Assembly (NCBI RefSeq): GCF_963678635.1
Contig: NC_087071.1
Span: 29,051,325-29,115,324 of the forward strand
Source: Symsagittifera roscoffensis
Lineage: Eukaryota > Xenacoelomorpha > Acoela > Convolutidae
Direction of reading: 5' to 3'
DNA: 64,000 nucleotides
Both the position numbers and the translations under genes were made by a program. The notes under the pieces were generated by a model. It ran no database searches. It saw only the letters and a list, made by a program, of their open reading frames with translations, and was not told the DNA's origin. Of the stretch, positions 46,660-59,439 are shown one piece after another (position 1 is the stretch's first letter; every line of letters starts with the position of its first letter).

Positions 46660-46899
46660 AAATAAAACAAAAATGTCCCTTTTTTAGGTTTTATGCTGGT
46701 GTAAAACGTGAATTTATTTGAGACCTGAATAACTTCCAATTTTCTGATAATTTTCATTGGGCTTTTTTTATCTTTGTTCAAAATCCATTCTGTATAAGTT
46801 CCAGAGGCTAAATTTGAAAAATGTGGACGGTGAAAAAGATCTTCATCCTGAATGTGGAGTGGTTAATTATAACAACTTGAATCTTGATTGGGTTGACAG

Positions 46900-47480
46900 C
46901 AATCTTGTGTATTTTTTGAGCAGTTTGCAGTATGTATTATAGGTTTATGTGGTTTTGTAGAAAAAAGCGTTTTATTTTTTAATAGTTCAAAAGTTAAAAA
47001 AAAAATCAGAGAGTTGTACGTTAATGGAATTAGTTTTACATCTGTTGACCATTCGGTGTACTTTTATCGTTTTCGTTCATTATACGTCGAAGGTGTTCTT
47101 GTAGGGAGCGGGAGTAGTTCTCACCCTCAACCAGTCCGTTTCTCAAGAGACATATGAGGTTCTTGGTTTTAATTTTTTTTGTAAAGGTGACAAAGTGTAC
47201 TTTTTTCGTTTTTCATGAATTGTGATCCATTATTTGTGACCAGCATTTCCGGCAGTCTTAATTTTGCAATCCAGTGTTCAAATAGTGTTGTGTAAGCTTA
47301 TTACGAGTTACGCGTTACTATGGGGTACAAGGTTGAGTACTACATATTGTGTTTATGAATCTACTGTTACCATAATATACGGATTTCCATCAGAGGAGGG
47401 AGCTCTAGGGCCTTTGGTATCAGATGAGATTTTGTGACTGAATTATAAACTTTGTCCTTCAAAGTCTTGTTTTTCTGCTA
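46900..47480 (-). pseudogene. Integrase remains, copy 1
   Basis: The core is visible as GNPYIMVTVDS (first catalytic Asp, codon 47359-47361), then VTNNGSQF, where the second catalytic position is Asn (47232-47234), then NGLVEG with the Glu at 47126-47128. The spacing between the last two is about 35 residues, allowing for a one-base frameshift, as in DD35E integrases. A Cys-Cys-His stretch (CNDCNTYH) near 47.5 kb is the remainder of the zinc-binding N-terminal part. A TAA directly follows VTVDS. It cannot encode an active enzyme as read. Confidence 0.75.
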
Positions 47481-48299
47481 TTAGCTTTTGGGTGGGAAAG
47501 GTTTGTTTAGATGATAAGTATTGCAATCATTGCAAAGTACTTTTGTCCATATTGATACGTTTGCAAAATAAAAAATTCAAGTGAATTTTGATAATGTTTT
47601 TTTTGTTGCTTTTACTTGTCTTTTTGTATGCAATAAACGTGGAAGAAAAAAAAGCGATTATTACGAAGCTTAGTGAAAGAGAGGGTGCTTTCGTGTCTTG
47701 GTGATGGTATTCTAAGATGTCAGTATTTTCATGCATTGTTGTATGGTTAAAATTTTGAAAATGCGGTAATGTTTTATTTCCTAATAAAATTTACAAAACC
47801 TACGGGTTGTGTAATATTTCCTGAAATTATGGTATCGGCTTTTATGGGTTTTTTTCCAAGATTCAAGTTGTCTGAAATAAGGCTCACTGTTTTGGTGTTC
47901 TGGTAATAACTAAAGTGTTAACAGTTCTGTGTTTGAAAGAAAACTACTTTGAATTTCATTTTTGGATAAAGGTATAATAATCAGAGGATCTCGTAAAGCA
48001 AAAGTTTTATTGATTGTATATTTTTGTTTTGATTCTGGAGGGCTTATTAGTTTTATCATACCCGCGAGTTCTTCTTTTTCTTTTAGTGGGAATGATTTGT
48101 CTCGTTGTTTTTTTGTTGTTATTCTTTCAAATGTGTGTTATTTTTGATCCATAAAAAGTCTGGTAACGGTTTAAAGGTTTACCTAATGAATCTACTTCGT
48201 AGTGATTGTTTTGGCAATCTAGATAAGGTGGGAAAATTTCTAAGGAATTTATTTGTTTAGTATCGCAGTCAGTTTTTGATGCGTATTTATATTCTAATC

Positions 48300-49160
48300 A
48301 AGGAGATGATACCTCGATGTGATTGTAAAAGTGCTGCGCCTATTCCAAGTTTGGAAGCATCCCATATAGAGTAAACTGGTTGTTTTGAATCTGGAGTTGT
48401 GTTTGAAATTCATTCTGTGAGAAGAGTTTTTAAATCATCAAGGCCTTTTTGGTGCTCTGGGGGCCATTTAAAATTATTTTGTTGTCAAATATTGTTATAA
48501 AATGGTCTGGATTATAGTTGTTTTTTATAAACAAGTTTGCTTAAAAAGTTTAGCATTCCAAGGAATTCTCGGATTTTCTTTTTATTTGATGGTGGTTGGA
48601 GTTCTGAAATAAGTTTATTTGGTATTTTGAAGAAGTTATTGTAATGTCTTCGATAACATGTCCAAGAAAGTTAACACGGGTAGGGAAAATTGTGATTTAT
48701 CTGGGAATGCTTTCATGTTTTCGTTTAACAAGATTTGGTGGTATTTATCTGAGACTTTATACGTTTCTTGCTTTGTTTGTTTATGATTGTATGAAAACAT
48801 CGGCTAAGTATGTAATGAAGTTTTTGCTGATGATTAGTAATTTAAAAATTTAACTCCTGAATGCATAAAAAGATGCTGCTTCTATGGATATACCATAGAA
48901 TAAACTATTGAATTCGTATTTTTGGTTTACAATAACGAATTGTGTTAGTCGACGTGATTGTTCGTCTGAAGCCATTTGGTTAAATGCACTATTAAAATAG
49001 GCGTTGATATAACATTGTCCCTTTACTATTTTAATCCTTACTTGTATTGGTTCTATGGACCAGTTACTATTTTATTCATCAATTAGATAGTTTGAATATT
49101 GTGCATCCAAAACGCTTTTAATTGGTTCTCCTTTTGCTGGATTTATAAGTGTGTCCTGTG
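48300..49160 (-). pseudogene. Reverse transcriptase and RNase H remains, copy 1
   Basis: RT core pieces: FNSAFNQMASDEQSRRLTQF, then YEFNSLFYGI, then YLADVFIQS at about 48.80 kb, where the usual YxDD box keeps only its second Asp (48799-48801). After it, FLGHVIEDITITS and the IREFLGMLNF-like stretch mark the connection. RNase H starts with WPPEHQKALDDLKTLL and continues through VYSIWDASKLGIGAAL (48331-48378), which keeps the Asp of the DAS motif. These belong to the Ty3/gypsy type. Several frame changes and stops interrupt the region. Confidence 0.78.
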
Positions 49161-49359
49161 GATTGTGATTCTTTGCCTACTGATAATAGAATTTCATACT
49201 GTTCGGGAATATATAGAAGTCTATTTATTTTGTCTTGTAAAAGTATTGGTACTTTAAGTGCACGTTGTTTTCTAAGAAGGTGTATTGGTGATTGTATTTA
49301 AGTCAGATTCATATGTGACATAAACCATGGAATATTTCAATAATGATTCAGCTAATTTT

Positions 49360-49436
49360 CAACATTCTCGAATTTTCAACATTCTCAAAGTTCTGACTTG
49401 TTTGATTAATTTGAGAATGTTGAAAATTTAAAATTG
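49360..49436. other. 19-bp inverted repeat (hairpin)
   Basis: AATTTTCAACATTCTCAAA and its exact reverse complement are separated by about 27 bases. A second direct copy of the left arm lies just before it. The same structure is kept in copy 2 at about 55364-55434. Confidence 0.85.
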
Positions 49437-50249
49437 TCGGAAATTGTTCATATGTATTTTTTGAAATTTGAACATTGGTTTTAAATAGGGGGTTTTTGTG
49501 CAACAATTTGTCTTTTTTTAACCAGTTGTAATATGTTTATTAGATAACTCTTCCCTAAAGGTCTGATTGGCAAACATCAAATAACTTCAAGATAATATTT
49601 ATTCATTACGCCCTTTCTTATGTAAGACGAAAACTATTTGTTTCAAATTATCCTAAAAGTCATAAACGAAGTGTAAATTTGTATGGTGAGTTATTAGATA
49701 TAAGTAATGCTACGGTATCTGTGATTGCGTTTTTAGCGTAATAAATAGATGAAACTGTTACTCTAAAAATTTTGTGGATTGGTTCAAAATTAAGGTCAGA
49801 CATACTTAGTTTCTGTGTGTTTGGACTGTTTTTATTTTGGTGAACTTGGTTGACACAAAAATCATATGCATATCTTGTTAGTGGTTTCAAATGTTTTCTT
49901 TGTTGATTTTAATTAAATTAAAATTTTCGAAAAAAATTGGAGGTTGCTTATTCAAAATTCGCAAAATTATTGAGTTTTGTTTTTTTGAGTTTTGTATATT
50001 TATCTTTGATTTTTAGTTTACAGCTTAAAATGTTAATAAATGGGACATATTTAGTATTACTTGGGATCCCAACTATTTTACGTTTAAAATCTGTCATGTG
50101 GAAAGTTTGATTGAAGGGTTATAGTAAAAGTTTGTTTTAATCCATAAGTCGAGTTGGCTTAAGATTCATTGTACTTTTTTTTTATAATTTATTAAGCTTG
50201 TGACTTGTACAGTGCCTAGTTTACCAGAAAATTTTTTTGAACGGGAAAG

Positions 50250-50375
50250 TTTTGTGTCTAGATTGCAAATTTCGATCTATTTAGGGATGTTGATTATGTT
50301 TGATTCTGCGCCTGAGTCGATTAAACAATCTATTTCAAGATCCAGTAGTTGAAAACTTTTGTTTTATCGACTTTC
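50250..50375 (-). pseudogene. Retropepsin remains, copy 1
   Basis: Minus-strand reading DCLIDSGAESNIINIP contains the aspartic protease active-site triplet Asp-Ser-Gly, with Asp codon GAC at 50316-50318 and the typical following Ala. A TAG interrupts shortly after. It lies upstream of RT on the same strand, as expected for a gypsy-type pol. Confidence 0.75.
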
Positions 50376-51809
50376 TAAATATCCAATTTTTTTTCTTTTG
50401 GTGTTTTTTTGTTATAAACATTATTTGTACTTGAAATATTTTCAGTTATATGCGGGTTATAGTGTGTGGCATCTTGACTGTTATTTGGTTCATGAGGAAC
50501 AAAACTGATAAAAATCTTTATGATAACAATTCGATTCAATTGGTTGTTTCAAACTCATATTCTATTTTAGGCATGTTAAAAATAAGTGTGTTTTCTGTAT
50601 CGCTTTCGTCATCTGTGCTGTCACAGTGAATATGGTTTAAATGCAGTTCTGAACTTTCCGTAATGTCCTTACCCGGATGTTTTGGGCTTATTTCATTTGA
50701 AGATAATACTTAATTGAATTGTTTTTGTTGTTTTGGTGTTTTACTTTTGTAGTTTTGGTTTTGTTTGATTAAATATTGTTAATTATCCTGATGTAATGAT
50801 TGGTGATCAGTTTTGATAGTTGTTACTCCTATTTCTAAAAATGTCACGGGATTTTTTTTATTATGTTTTTTCATTTTAACTATTATAGTCTATTGTTAGA
50901 ATAGTTTTGTGATCTAAATTTTTAGTGATTTCTTTGTCAATTTTTTGAACAATATCGATTTCTGTTATTTGAATACCTCCTTTAACGGTCATTGGAGTAG
51001 TATCGATTCCGAGGTTTTGCTTATGAGCTTTTTCTGTTATAACTTGAGTAAATACTTCTTATACTTTTTATTCTATCAATAGGTATTGTATTTTATTTCA
51101 AAATTGTGGTATCAGATGTGATTTGATTTACTCCTAAATAATCGCTGTATACAGAAATAGTTCCGATTGTTGCACTTAAAATATCTTTTAGGATGTTAAC
51201 AAATAGTATATGAGACCAATTGGGGTCCCATACAAATCTGTTTTCTCTGCTAATATCGTTTCATCGTTTGTTTGTTGGCAAAAAAATTTTCCTGCTTGTA
51301 AAAATAGGTCAAAATTCTGTTGAAAACAGTCAATAATGAACATGCTAGGAGTTTTTGTTGCTCAATTTTTTTTGTGTATAAAATACTTGATCGATTTGTC
51401 TTTAATTTTTTGGTGGAATACTTCTGTTGTTTTGGTTTTATTTGTTTAAATATTGTTAATATTTCGATGTGGCGATTGAGAATAGTTTCGTTATCTGCTT
51501 TGATAGTTGTTATTCCTACTTCTATAATTATAACGTGATTTTTTTTCAGGTAATTTTGATTGTTTTTTCTTAGAACGTTCATTGGAGTAGTATCTGTTCC
51601 GAGGATTTGAAAATGAGCTAGTTCTGTTATAACTTGAGTAATTACTTCAATTAAATTTGCTCTAGAATAGTTATTTCGGTACTGATGTTTTCAATTATTT
51701 GACCTGCTATGTCTATTTTGTGACAAAAATTATGAGATTCGTCGATCTGGTGGTGTTCCGCAAAAACAATTCGAGTAAGGGAATTGTGATCTATTATTAC
51801 TATAGCTAT

Positions 51810-52200
51810 AGATTGTCTTTATGCTGAGTGATCAGTTTGAATTGTGTCTTTAAGTTTTTTTGGTATTTTCCTTTTGGCTTAAATTTTGGGTACAAGTTGA
51901 GACAATATTGTTGATTTTTGTATTTATTGATAGGAGGGGATTGTAATTTTTAAACGATTTTTTTTAAGTTCTCAAATAGGAGGGTAGTCCTTAAGTTTGA
52001 ATTGGTGGTTTCTGAGTTATAGTTATAGATCGCGTTCCAGTTGAAGGCATATCGGCTAATAATAGTGACGGAGCTTAAAGTAAAATGAGATGATATCAAA
52101 ACACATTATTTTGAGAGAGAAAAATGAATGTGTGTAATTAATAATTGCTGTAAAAGTCAATGATATTACTAATTAATCAGAGGGTTTTTGAAATTCTTTT
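51810..52200. other. Junction between the two pol copies, unassigned
   Basis: This stretch matches neither the Gag units nor the L blocks. It might hold remains of an LTR or leader, but no TG...CA ends, primer-binding site or polypurine tract could be fixed. Confidence 0.4.
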
Positions 52201-52899
52201 TTCTTCATGATTTTAGATTTTGAATCTTTATTTATTTGTTGTAATCTTTTCTTTGTTGATTTTTAAGGGCGAGATGAATTGCGTTCTTGTCACTTTTCTT
52301 TGATTTCGTGTATAAGGGTTTTTTTGTAGCTTACGGTTAATTCTTTGTTTTTGAACTATTTGTTCTGCAGGTTTTTCTGAAACTTTGCGATATATCAGGC
52401 GACTACCGTATATGACTGAAGTGTATTGTTTTCTGTTGTACGCTTTCTTCTGTTATTTTTTCGTAAACGTGTAGTCCTCTAGAGGATTATCATTGTGTTA
52501 ATTCGCGAAGAACAAATTTCTTCGGGTAGCATGGTAAAAGATTGTTTTTATGTTGTACGATTTCTTTATTGTTTTGATCTATAAGTTTATATGTGACGTC
52601 TGTAAGTTGAAATGGTCCTTTTTACATAAGTTGTAGCTTTTTTGAATTACAAAATTTGGAAATAAAACAAAAATGTCCCTTTTTTAGGTTTTATGCTGGT
52701 GTAAAACGTGAATTTTTTTGAGACCTGAATAACTTCCAATTTTCTGATAATTTTCATTGTGCTTTTTTTTATCTTTGTTCAAAATCCATTCTGTATGGGT
52801 TCCAGAGGCTAAATTTGAAAAATGTGGACGGTGAAAAAGATCTTCATCCTGAATGTGGAGTGGTTAATTATAACAACTTGAATCTTGATTGGGTTGACA

Positions 52900-53490
52900 G
52901 CAATCTTGTGTAATTTTTGAGCAGTTTTCAGTATGTATTATAGGTTTATGTAGTTTTGTAGAAAAAAAGCGTTTTATTTTTTAATAGTTCAAAAGTTAAA
53001 AAAATCGGAGAGTTGTACGTTAATGGAATTAGTTTTACATCTGTTGACCATTCGGTGTACTTTTATCGTTTTCGTTCATTATACGTCGAAGGTGTTCTTG
53101 TAGGGAGCGGGAGTAGTTCTTACCCTCAACCAGTCCGTTTGTCCAAGAGACATATGAGGTTCTTGGTTTTATTAATTTTTTTGTAAAGATGACAAAGTGT
53201 ACTTTTTTCGTTTTTCATGAATTGTGATCCATTATTTGTGACCAGCATTTCCGGCAGTCTTAATTTTGCAATCCAGTGTTCAAATAGTGTTGTGTAAGCT
53301 TATTACGAGTTACGCGTTACTATGGGGAACACGGTTGAGCACTACATATTGTGTTTATGAATCTACTGTTACCATAATATACGGATTTCCATCAGAGGAT
53401 GGAGCTCTAGGGCCTTTGGTATCAGATGAGATTTTGTGATTGAATTATAAACTTTGTCCTTCAAAGTCTTGTTTTTCTGCTATTAGCTTT
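52900..53490 (-). pseudogene. Integrase remains, copy 2
   Basis: Near-duplicate of 46900-47480. The second catalytic position is again Asn in VTNNGSQF, so that change predates the duplication, while other stops differ. The residue after VEG is Lys here and Glu in copy 1. Confidence 0.72.
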
Positions 53491-54299
53491 TGGGTGGGAA
53501 AGGGTTGTTTAGCTGATAAGTAATGCAATCATTGCAAAGTACTTTTGTCCATATTGTTACGTTTGCAAAATAAAAAATTCAAGTGAATTTTGATAATGTT
53601 TTTTTTTGTTGCTTACACTTGTCTTTTTGTATGCAATAAACGTGGAAGAAAAAAAGCGATTATTACAAAGCTTAGTGAAAGAGAGGGTGCTTTCGTGTCT
53701 TGGTGATGGTATTCTAAGATGTCAGTATTTTCATGCATTGTTGTATGGTTATAATTTTGAAAATACGGTAATGTTTTATTTCCTAATAAAATTTACAAAA
53801 CCTTCGGGTTGTGTTTTATTTCCTGAAATTATGATATCGGCTTTTATGGGTTTTTTTTCCAAGATTCAAGTTGTCTGAAATTAGGCTCACTGTTTTGGTG
53901 TTCTGGTAATAACTAAAGTGTTAACAGTTCTGTGTTTGAAAGAAAAATAGTTTGAGTTTCATTCTTGGATAAAGGTATATTAATCAGAGGATCTCGTAAA
54001 GCAAAAATTTTATTGATTGTATATTTTTGATTTGATTCTGGAGGGCTTATTAGTTTTATCATACCCGCGAGTTCTTCTTTTTTTTTAAGTGGGAATGATT
54101 TGTCTCGTTGTTTTTTTGTTGTTATTCTTTCAAATGTGTGTTATTTTTGATCCATAAAAAGTCTGGTATGGGTTTAAAGGTTTACCTAATGAATCTACTT
54201 CGTAGTGATTGTTTTGGCAATCTAGATAAGGTGGGAAAATTTCTAGGGAATTTATTTGTTTAGTATCGCAGTCAGTTTTTAATGCGTATTTATATTCTA

Positions 54300-55170
54300 A
54301 TCAAGGAGATGTTACCTCGATGTGATTGTAAAAGTGCTGCGCCTATTCCAAATTTGGAAGCATCCCATATAGAGTAAAATGGTTGTTTTGAATCTGGAGT
54401 TGTGTTTGAAATTCAATCTGTGAGAAGAGTTTTAAAATCATCAAGGCCTTTTTGGTGCTCTAAAGGCCATTTAAAATTATTTTGTTGTGAAATATTGTTA
54501 TAAAATGGTCTGAATTATAGTTGTTTTTTATAAACCAGTTTGCTTAAAAAATTTAGCATTCCAAGGAATTCTCGGATTTTCTTTTTATTTGATGGTGGTT
54601 GGAGTTCTGAAATTATGTTTATTTGGTGTTTTGAAGAAGTTATTGTAATGCTTTCGATAACGTGTCCAAGGAAGTTAACACGGGTAGGGAAAAATGTGAT
54701 TTATCTGGGAATGCTTTCATGTTTTCTTTTAACAAGATTTGGTGGTATTTATCTAAGACTTTATACGTTTCTTGCTTTGTTTGTTTATGATTGTATGAAA
54801 ACATTGGCTAAGTATGTAATGAAGTTTTTGCTGATGATTAGTAATCTAAAAATTTAACTCCTGAATGCAGAAAAGGATGCTGGTTCTATGGATCTACCAT
54901 AGAATAAACTATTGAATTCGTATTTTTGATTTACAATAACAAATTGTGTTAGTCGACGTGATTGTTCGTCTGAAGCCATTTGGTTAAATGCACTATTAAA
55001 ATAGGCGTTGGTATAACATTGTCCCTTTACTATTTTAATCCCTACTTGTATTGGTTCTATGGACCAGTTACTATTTTATTCATCAATTAGAGAGTTTAAA
55101 TATTGTGCATCCAAAACGCTTTTAATTGGTTCTCCTTTTGCTGGATTTATAAGTGTGTCCTGTGGATTGT
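54300..55170 (-). pseudogene. Reverse transcriptase and RNase H remains, copy 2
   Basis: Same pieces as in copy 1. The YxDD box reads YLANVFIQS, with Asn codon AAT at 54803-54805, so neither of the two catalytic Asp residues is left. RNase H near 54.35 kb keeps IWDAS followed by a Gly-Ile-Gly stretch. Confidence 0.75.
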
Positions 55171-56254
55171 TATTCTTTGCCTACTGATAATAGAATTTCA
55201 TACTGTTCGGGAATATATAGAAGTCTATTTATTTTGTCTTGTAAAAGTATTGGTACTTTAAGTGCACGTTGTTTTCTAAGAAGGTGTATTGGTGATTGTA
55301 TTTAAGTCAGATTCATATGTGACATAAACCATGGAATATTTCAATAATGATTCAGCTAATTTTCAACATTCTCGAGTTTTCAACATTCTCAAAGTTCTGG
55401 CTTGTTTGATTAATTTGAGAATGTTGAAAATTTAAAATTGTCGGAAATTGTTCATATGTATTTTTTGAAATTTGAACATTGGTTTTAAATAGGGGGTTTT
55501 TGTGCAACAATTTGTCTTTTTTTTAACCAGTTGTAATATTTTCATTAGATAACTCTTCCCTAAAGGTCTGATTGGCAAACATCAATTAACTTCAAGATAA
55601 TATTTATTCATTACGCCCTTTCTTATGTAAGACGAAAACTATTTGTTTCAAAATATCCTAAAAGTCATAAACGAAGTGTAAGTTTGTATGGTGAGTTATT
55701 AGATATAAGTAATGCTACGGTATCTGTGATTGCGTTTTTAGCGTAATAAATAGATGAAACTGTTACTCTAAAAATTTTGTGGATTGGTTCAAAATTAAGG
55801 TCAGACATACTTAGTTTCTGTGTGTTTGGACTGTTTTTATTTTGATGAACTTGGTTGACACAAAAATCATATGCATATCTTGTTAGTGGTTTCAAATGTT
55901 TTCTTTGTTGATTTTAATTAAATTAAAATTTTTGAAAAAAATTGGAGGTTGCTTATTCAAAATTCGCAAAATTATTGAGTTTTGTATTTTTGAGTTTTGT
56001 ATATTTATCTTTGATTTTTAGTTTACAGCTTAAAATGTTAATAAATGGGACATATTTAGTATTACTTGGGATCCCAACTAAGTTACGTCTAAAATCTGCC
56101 ATGTGGAAAATTTGATTGAAGGGTTATAGTAAAAGTTTGTTTTAATCCATCGGTCGAGTTGGCATAAGATTCATTGTACTTTTTTTTATAATTTATTAAG
56201 CTTGTGACTTGTACAGTGCCTAGTTTACCAGAAACTTTTTTTGAACGGGAAAGT

Positions 56255-56380
56255 TTTGTGTCTAGATTGCAAATTTCAATCCATTTAGGGATGTTGATTA
56301 TGTTTGATTCTGCGCCAGAGTTGATTAAAAAATCTATGTCAAGATCCAGTAGTTGAAAACTTTTGTTTTATCGACTTTCT
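56255..56380 (-). pseudogene. Retropepsin remains, copy 2
   Basis: The active-site reading is FLINSGAESNIINIP: the catalytic Asp is Asn (AAC at 56320-56322), although the following TAG of copy 1 is a Trp codon here. Confidence 0.72.
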
Positions 56381-57407
56381 AAATATCCAATTTTTTTTCT
56401 TTTGGTGTTGTTTTGTTGTAAACATTATTTGTACTTGAAATATTTTCAGTTATATGCGGGGTATAGTGTGTGGTATCTTGACTGTTATTTGGTTCATGAG
56501 GAACAAAACTGATAAAAATCTTTATGATAACAATTCGATTCAATTGGTGTTTCATACTCATATTCTATTTTAGGCATGTTAAAAATAAGTGTGTTTTCTG
56601 TATCGCTTTCGTCATCTGTGCTTTCACAGTGAATATGGTTTAAATGCAGTTCTGAAATTTCCGTAATGTCCTTACCCGGATGTTTTGGGCTTATTTCATT
56701 TGAAGATTATACTTAATTGAATTGTCTTTGTTGTTTTGGTGTTTTACTTTTGTAGTTTTGGTTTTGTTTGTTTAAATATTGTTAATTATCCTGATGTAAT
56801 GATTGGTGATCAGTTTTGATAGTTGTTACTCTTATTTCTAAAATTGTCACGGGATTTTTTTTATTATGTTTTTTCTTTTTAACTACTATATTCTATTGTT
56901 AGAATAGTTTTGTGATCTAAATTTTTAGTGATTTCGTTGTCAATTTTTTGAACAATATCGATTTCTGTCATTTGAAGACCTCCTTGAACGGTCATTGGAG
57001 TAGTATCTATTCCGAGGAATTGCTTATGAGCTTTTTCTGTTATAATTTGAGTAAATACTTCTTATACTTTTTATTCTATCAATAGGTATTGTATTTTATT
57101 TCAAAATTGTGGTATCAGATGTGATTTGATTTACTCCTAAATAATCGCTGTATACAGAAATAGTTCCGATTGTTGCACTTAAAATATCATTTAGGATGTT
57201 AACAACTAGTATATGAGACCAATTATGGTCCCATACAAATCTGTTTTCTCTGCTAATATCGTTTCATTGTTTGTTTGTTGTCAAAATAATTTTCCTGCTT
57301 GTAAAAATAGGTCAAAATTCTGTTGAAAACAGTCTATAATGAACATGCTAGGAGTTTTTGTAGCTCAATTTTTACTAGTTCTGTTACAACTTGAGTAATT
57401 ACTTCAA

Positions 57408-58990
57408 TTAAATTTGCTCTAGAATAGTTATTTCGGTACTGATGTTTTTGAGTATATGACCTGCTATGTCTAATTTGTGACAAAAATTATGAATTTCGTC
57501 GATCTGGTGGTGTTCCGCAAAAACAATTCGAGTAAGGGAATTGTGATCTATTATTACTATAGCTATTTGGGAGTGGCTTCCCTGAGCTATAAATAATTTG
57601 AATAATTTTCTCGATAAGTTTTGATCTTTTTCTATATATTGAATAAAAGATTTGTTTGGTTCTTTGTGTTTTGGTCGTCTATATAAATTGTCTTTTTGTT
57701 TTTTTTTTGCATTTAGCAATGCAATGTCCGTAACTACGACAATAATCACACCATTTTTTGAACGCTGGTTTGCCTTCGAAACTTGAAATTTTTCATAGAT
57801 GTTCAAGATGTGAGTAATTCTTTTGCTAATTTTTTTATCAGATTCTTGGTTTTTATTAATATCGGAAGTTGTTGTTTGGACTTCCTTTACGTATTGGAGT
57901 TTAACTTTTCCTGTAACCTCCAGTTTCATTGTGATTTCAGCTTGTTCTAATTTAACTACTAAATTTTGGAAATCTATATCGGCTTCTCGGATTGATGATG
58001 GATGTGATGCTCTTCTTTGAATTGGAATTTTTCGCAATAATGTGTTTGTGTCATTATTAAAATTTCGGTCATTTTTTTATGTTTTTTAATCATGTGTATT
58101 ATGAGAATAAGCTATACCAAAAAGAAATTCTATCCATACTGCAAGTTGTTTGTTTTTGTTTTTCAGTCTACGAACTTTGTTGCATGAATTTCTTTGATGA
58201 TGTTTGTTTCGATCAGTGTCGAACATTTTTGAAATTTCTTGTGTAAAATGTTTCCTGTCGGATTTAAATTTTATGGTTAAAACCAAATTTGAACTGCCCC
58301 ATTGAAGTAGTTTAGATTAATGATGTACGTCTATGCGTCCAATTCTGATGTAGATTTATAGGTTCTGGGCCTATATTTAAGATTATATTTGCTCTAACAG
58401 CATTCAAATAGTCTTCTACTGAGTATTCAGTATTTTTACCTGTAAAAACTATGAAAAATTTATTGGATGTTATAGATGCTCCACCCATAAGATATGGACT
58501 CATTGTCGATTGTAGTGACTCTGTTGTGTTTGGTTTTTGTGTAAAATTTGTAAGTTGGTTTTTTGTAATTTCTTGTTATTGTAAATAAGATAATGGGATT
58601 TCGTTTCTCAATGATTCGAGATGTTAGCTTGTACGTGTATGATTTTTTGTTTGTATTTGTTTACTAGATTGTGCTTGACTTTGTTTTTGAGGGAATTTTT
58701 TTTGTGTTTGTCTAGGTTGTTGAGAATTCATGTAAGGTTCGAAATTTCCTGGTTAAAAAATATCATCTGGTTGACCTATTTTGTTCCATTGCTTGTTTCG
58801 CTATTATTGTTTTGTTGTTGATTTTGATGAAAGTAATCTTCACCTTCAGAATATTGTGGTTGTCTTCTTGAAAATTGCCTGTTAGTTGGTTTTTTTTTGT
58901 TGCAAAATGGATAGTTTTTGGTGCGGTTTGTCGGAGTTTTCCTTTTTTCATTGAAAAATTGTGTGTGAGATATTGATTTTGGTATTTATT
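57408..58990 (-). pseudogene. Gag unit U1
   Basis: The N-terminal part (58990-58520) is Gln/Asn-rich with a basic start. Then come capsid-like pieces: 58503-58312 (SVEDYLNAVRANIILNIGPE), 58286-58086 and 58037-57408 (ASHPSSIREADIDFQNL, EQAEITMKLEV). The nucleocapsid zinc knuckle is readable at 57709-57753 as WCDYCRSYGHCIAKC, a complete Cys-X2-Cys-X4-His-X4-Cys, in a frame different from the long ORF. Only frameshifts and a few stops break the unit, making it the best preserved Gag in the window. Its pol would be copy 2, directly following on the same strand. Confidence 0.75.
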
Positions 58991-59439
58991 GGGTATAATT
59001 TTGTTCTTCAGGTTGATTTTGTGTTTGAAAAAGTTGATTATGCTATTGGACTGCTAATATTATTAATGGTGAAAAAATCATAGTTATGATTAGCACAGTT
59101 ATTGCCATTTGCGTGTTTTTGGCTTATTAGATTGTCGTTTTTTGATTTTTGGTCTATGTGTTTGGTAATTCATGTGTGAGTTTTTTGGAATAGCAGATCA
59201 TTTAACTTTTGACTGTGATAAAGTTTTTAAGAAAGGAGTGTTATTTTTGTTCTGTGGTGTTATAAGTTTTGGGTGAATGGGAATAATACTTTGTTGTGTT
59301 GTCGTAGGTAGTGTTTCAACTTGTTCTTAGATTAAAATATGTGATTGAGTTTGGATATTTTGTTGTGTTTAACTTCTAGTTCTGCTTAGGTGCTTAGTTG
59401 TATTTATGAAGGTTGAATTTAAGCTACTGTTGCTTATTC

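Larger units (their letters stand above)
46660..51808 (-). mobile_element. Ty3/gypsy-type retroelement, internal copy 1 (decayed)
   Basis: Read on the minus strand from high to low coordinates: end of Gag (51.8-51.55 kb), linker modules (51.6-50.95), aspartic protease (about 50.3), reverse transcriptase (49.1-48.5), RNase H (about 48.35) and integrase (47.5-46.9). The PR-RT-RH-IN order is that of Ty3/gypsy elements. The copy at 52.66-57.37 kb matches nearly throughout with an offset near 6.0 kb. Many stops and frameshifts make it non-functional. Similarity to unit 57.4 kb stops abruptly at 51808 inside Gag, where unrelated sequence begins. No LTRs were identified at its edges. Confidence 0.8.
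52200..57370 (-). mobile_element. Ty3/gypsy-type retroelement, internal copy 2 (decayed)
   Basis: Tandem copy of 46.66-51.5 kb on the same strand. Its integrase C-terminal part is visible at 52.2-52.66 kb (YPKKFVLREL near 52.50 kb), which in copy 1 falls in the N gap. Protease, RT, RNase H and integrase lie at about 56.32, 55.1-54.5, 54.35 and 53.5-52.9 kb. At 57370 it joins Gag sequence directly, with about 345 bases deleted relative to the arrangement at 60.41-60.74 kb. No third reading region or LTR is seen between it and copy 1. Confidence 0.8.

Noticed and set aside
46411-46781. Open frames spanning the second N gap
   Set aside because: Same reason: the middle is undefined sequence.
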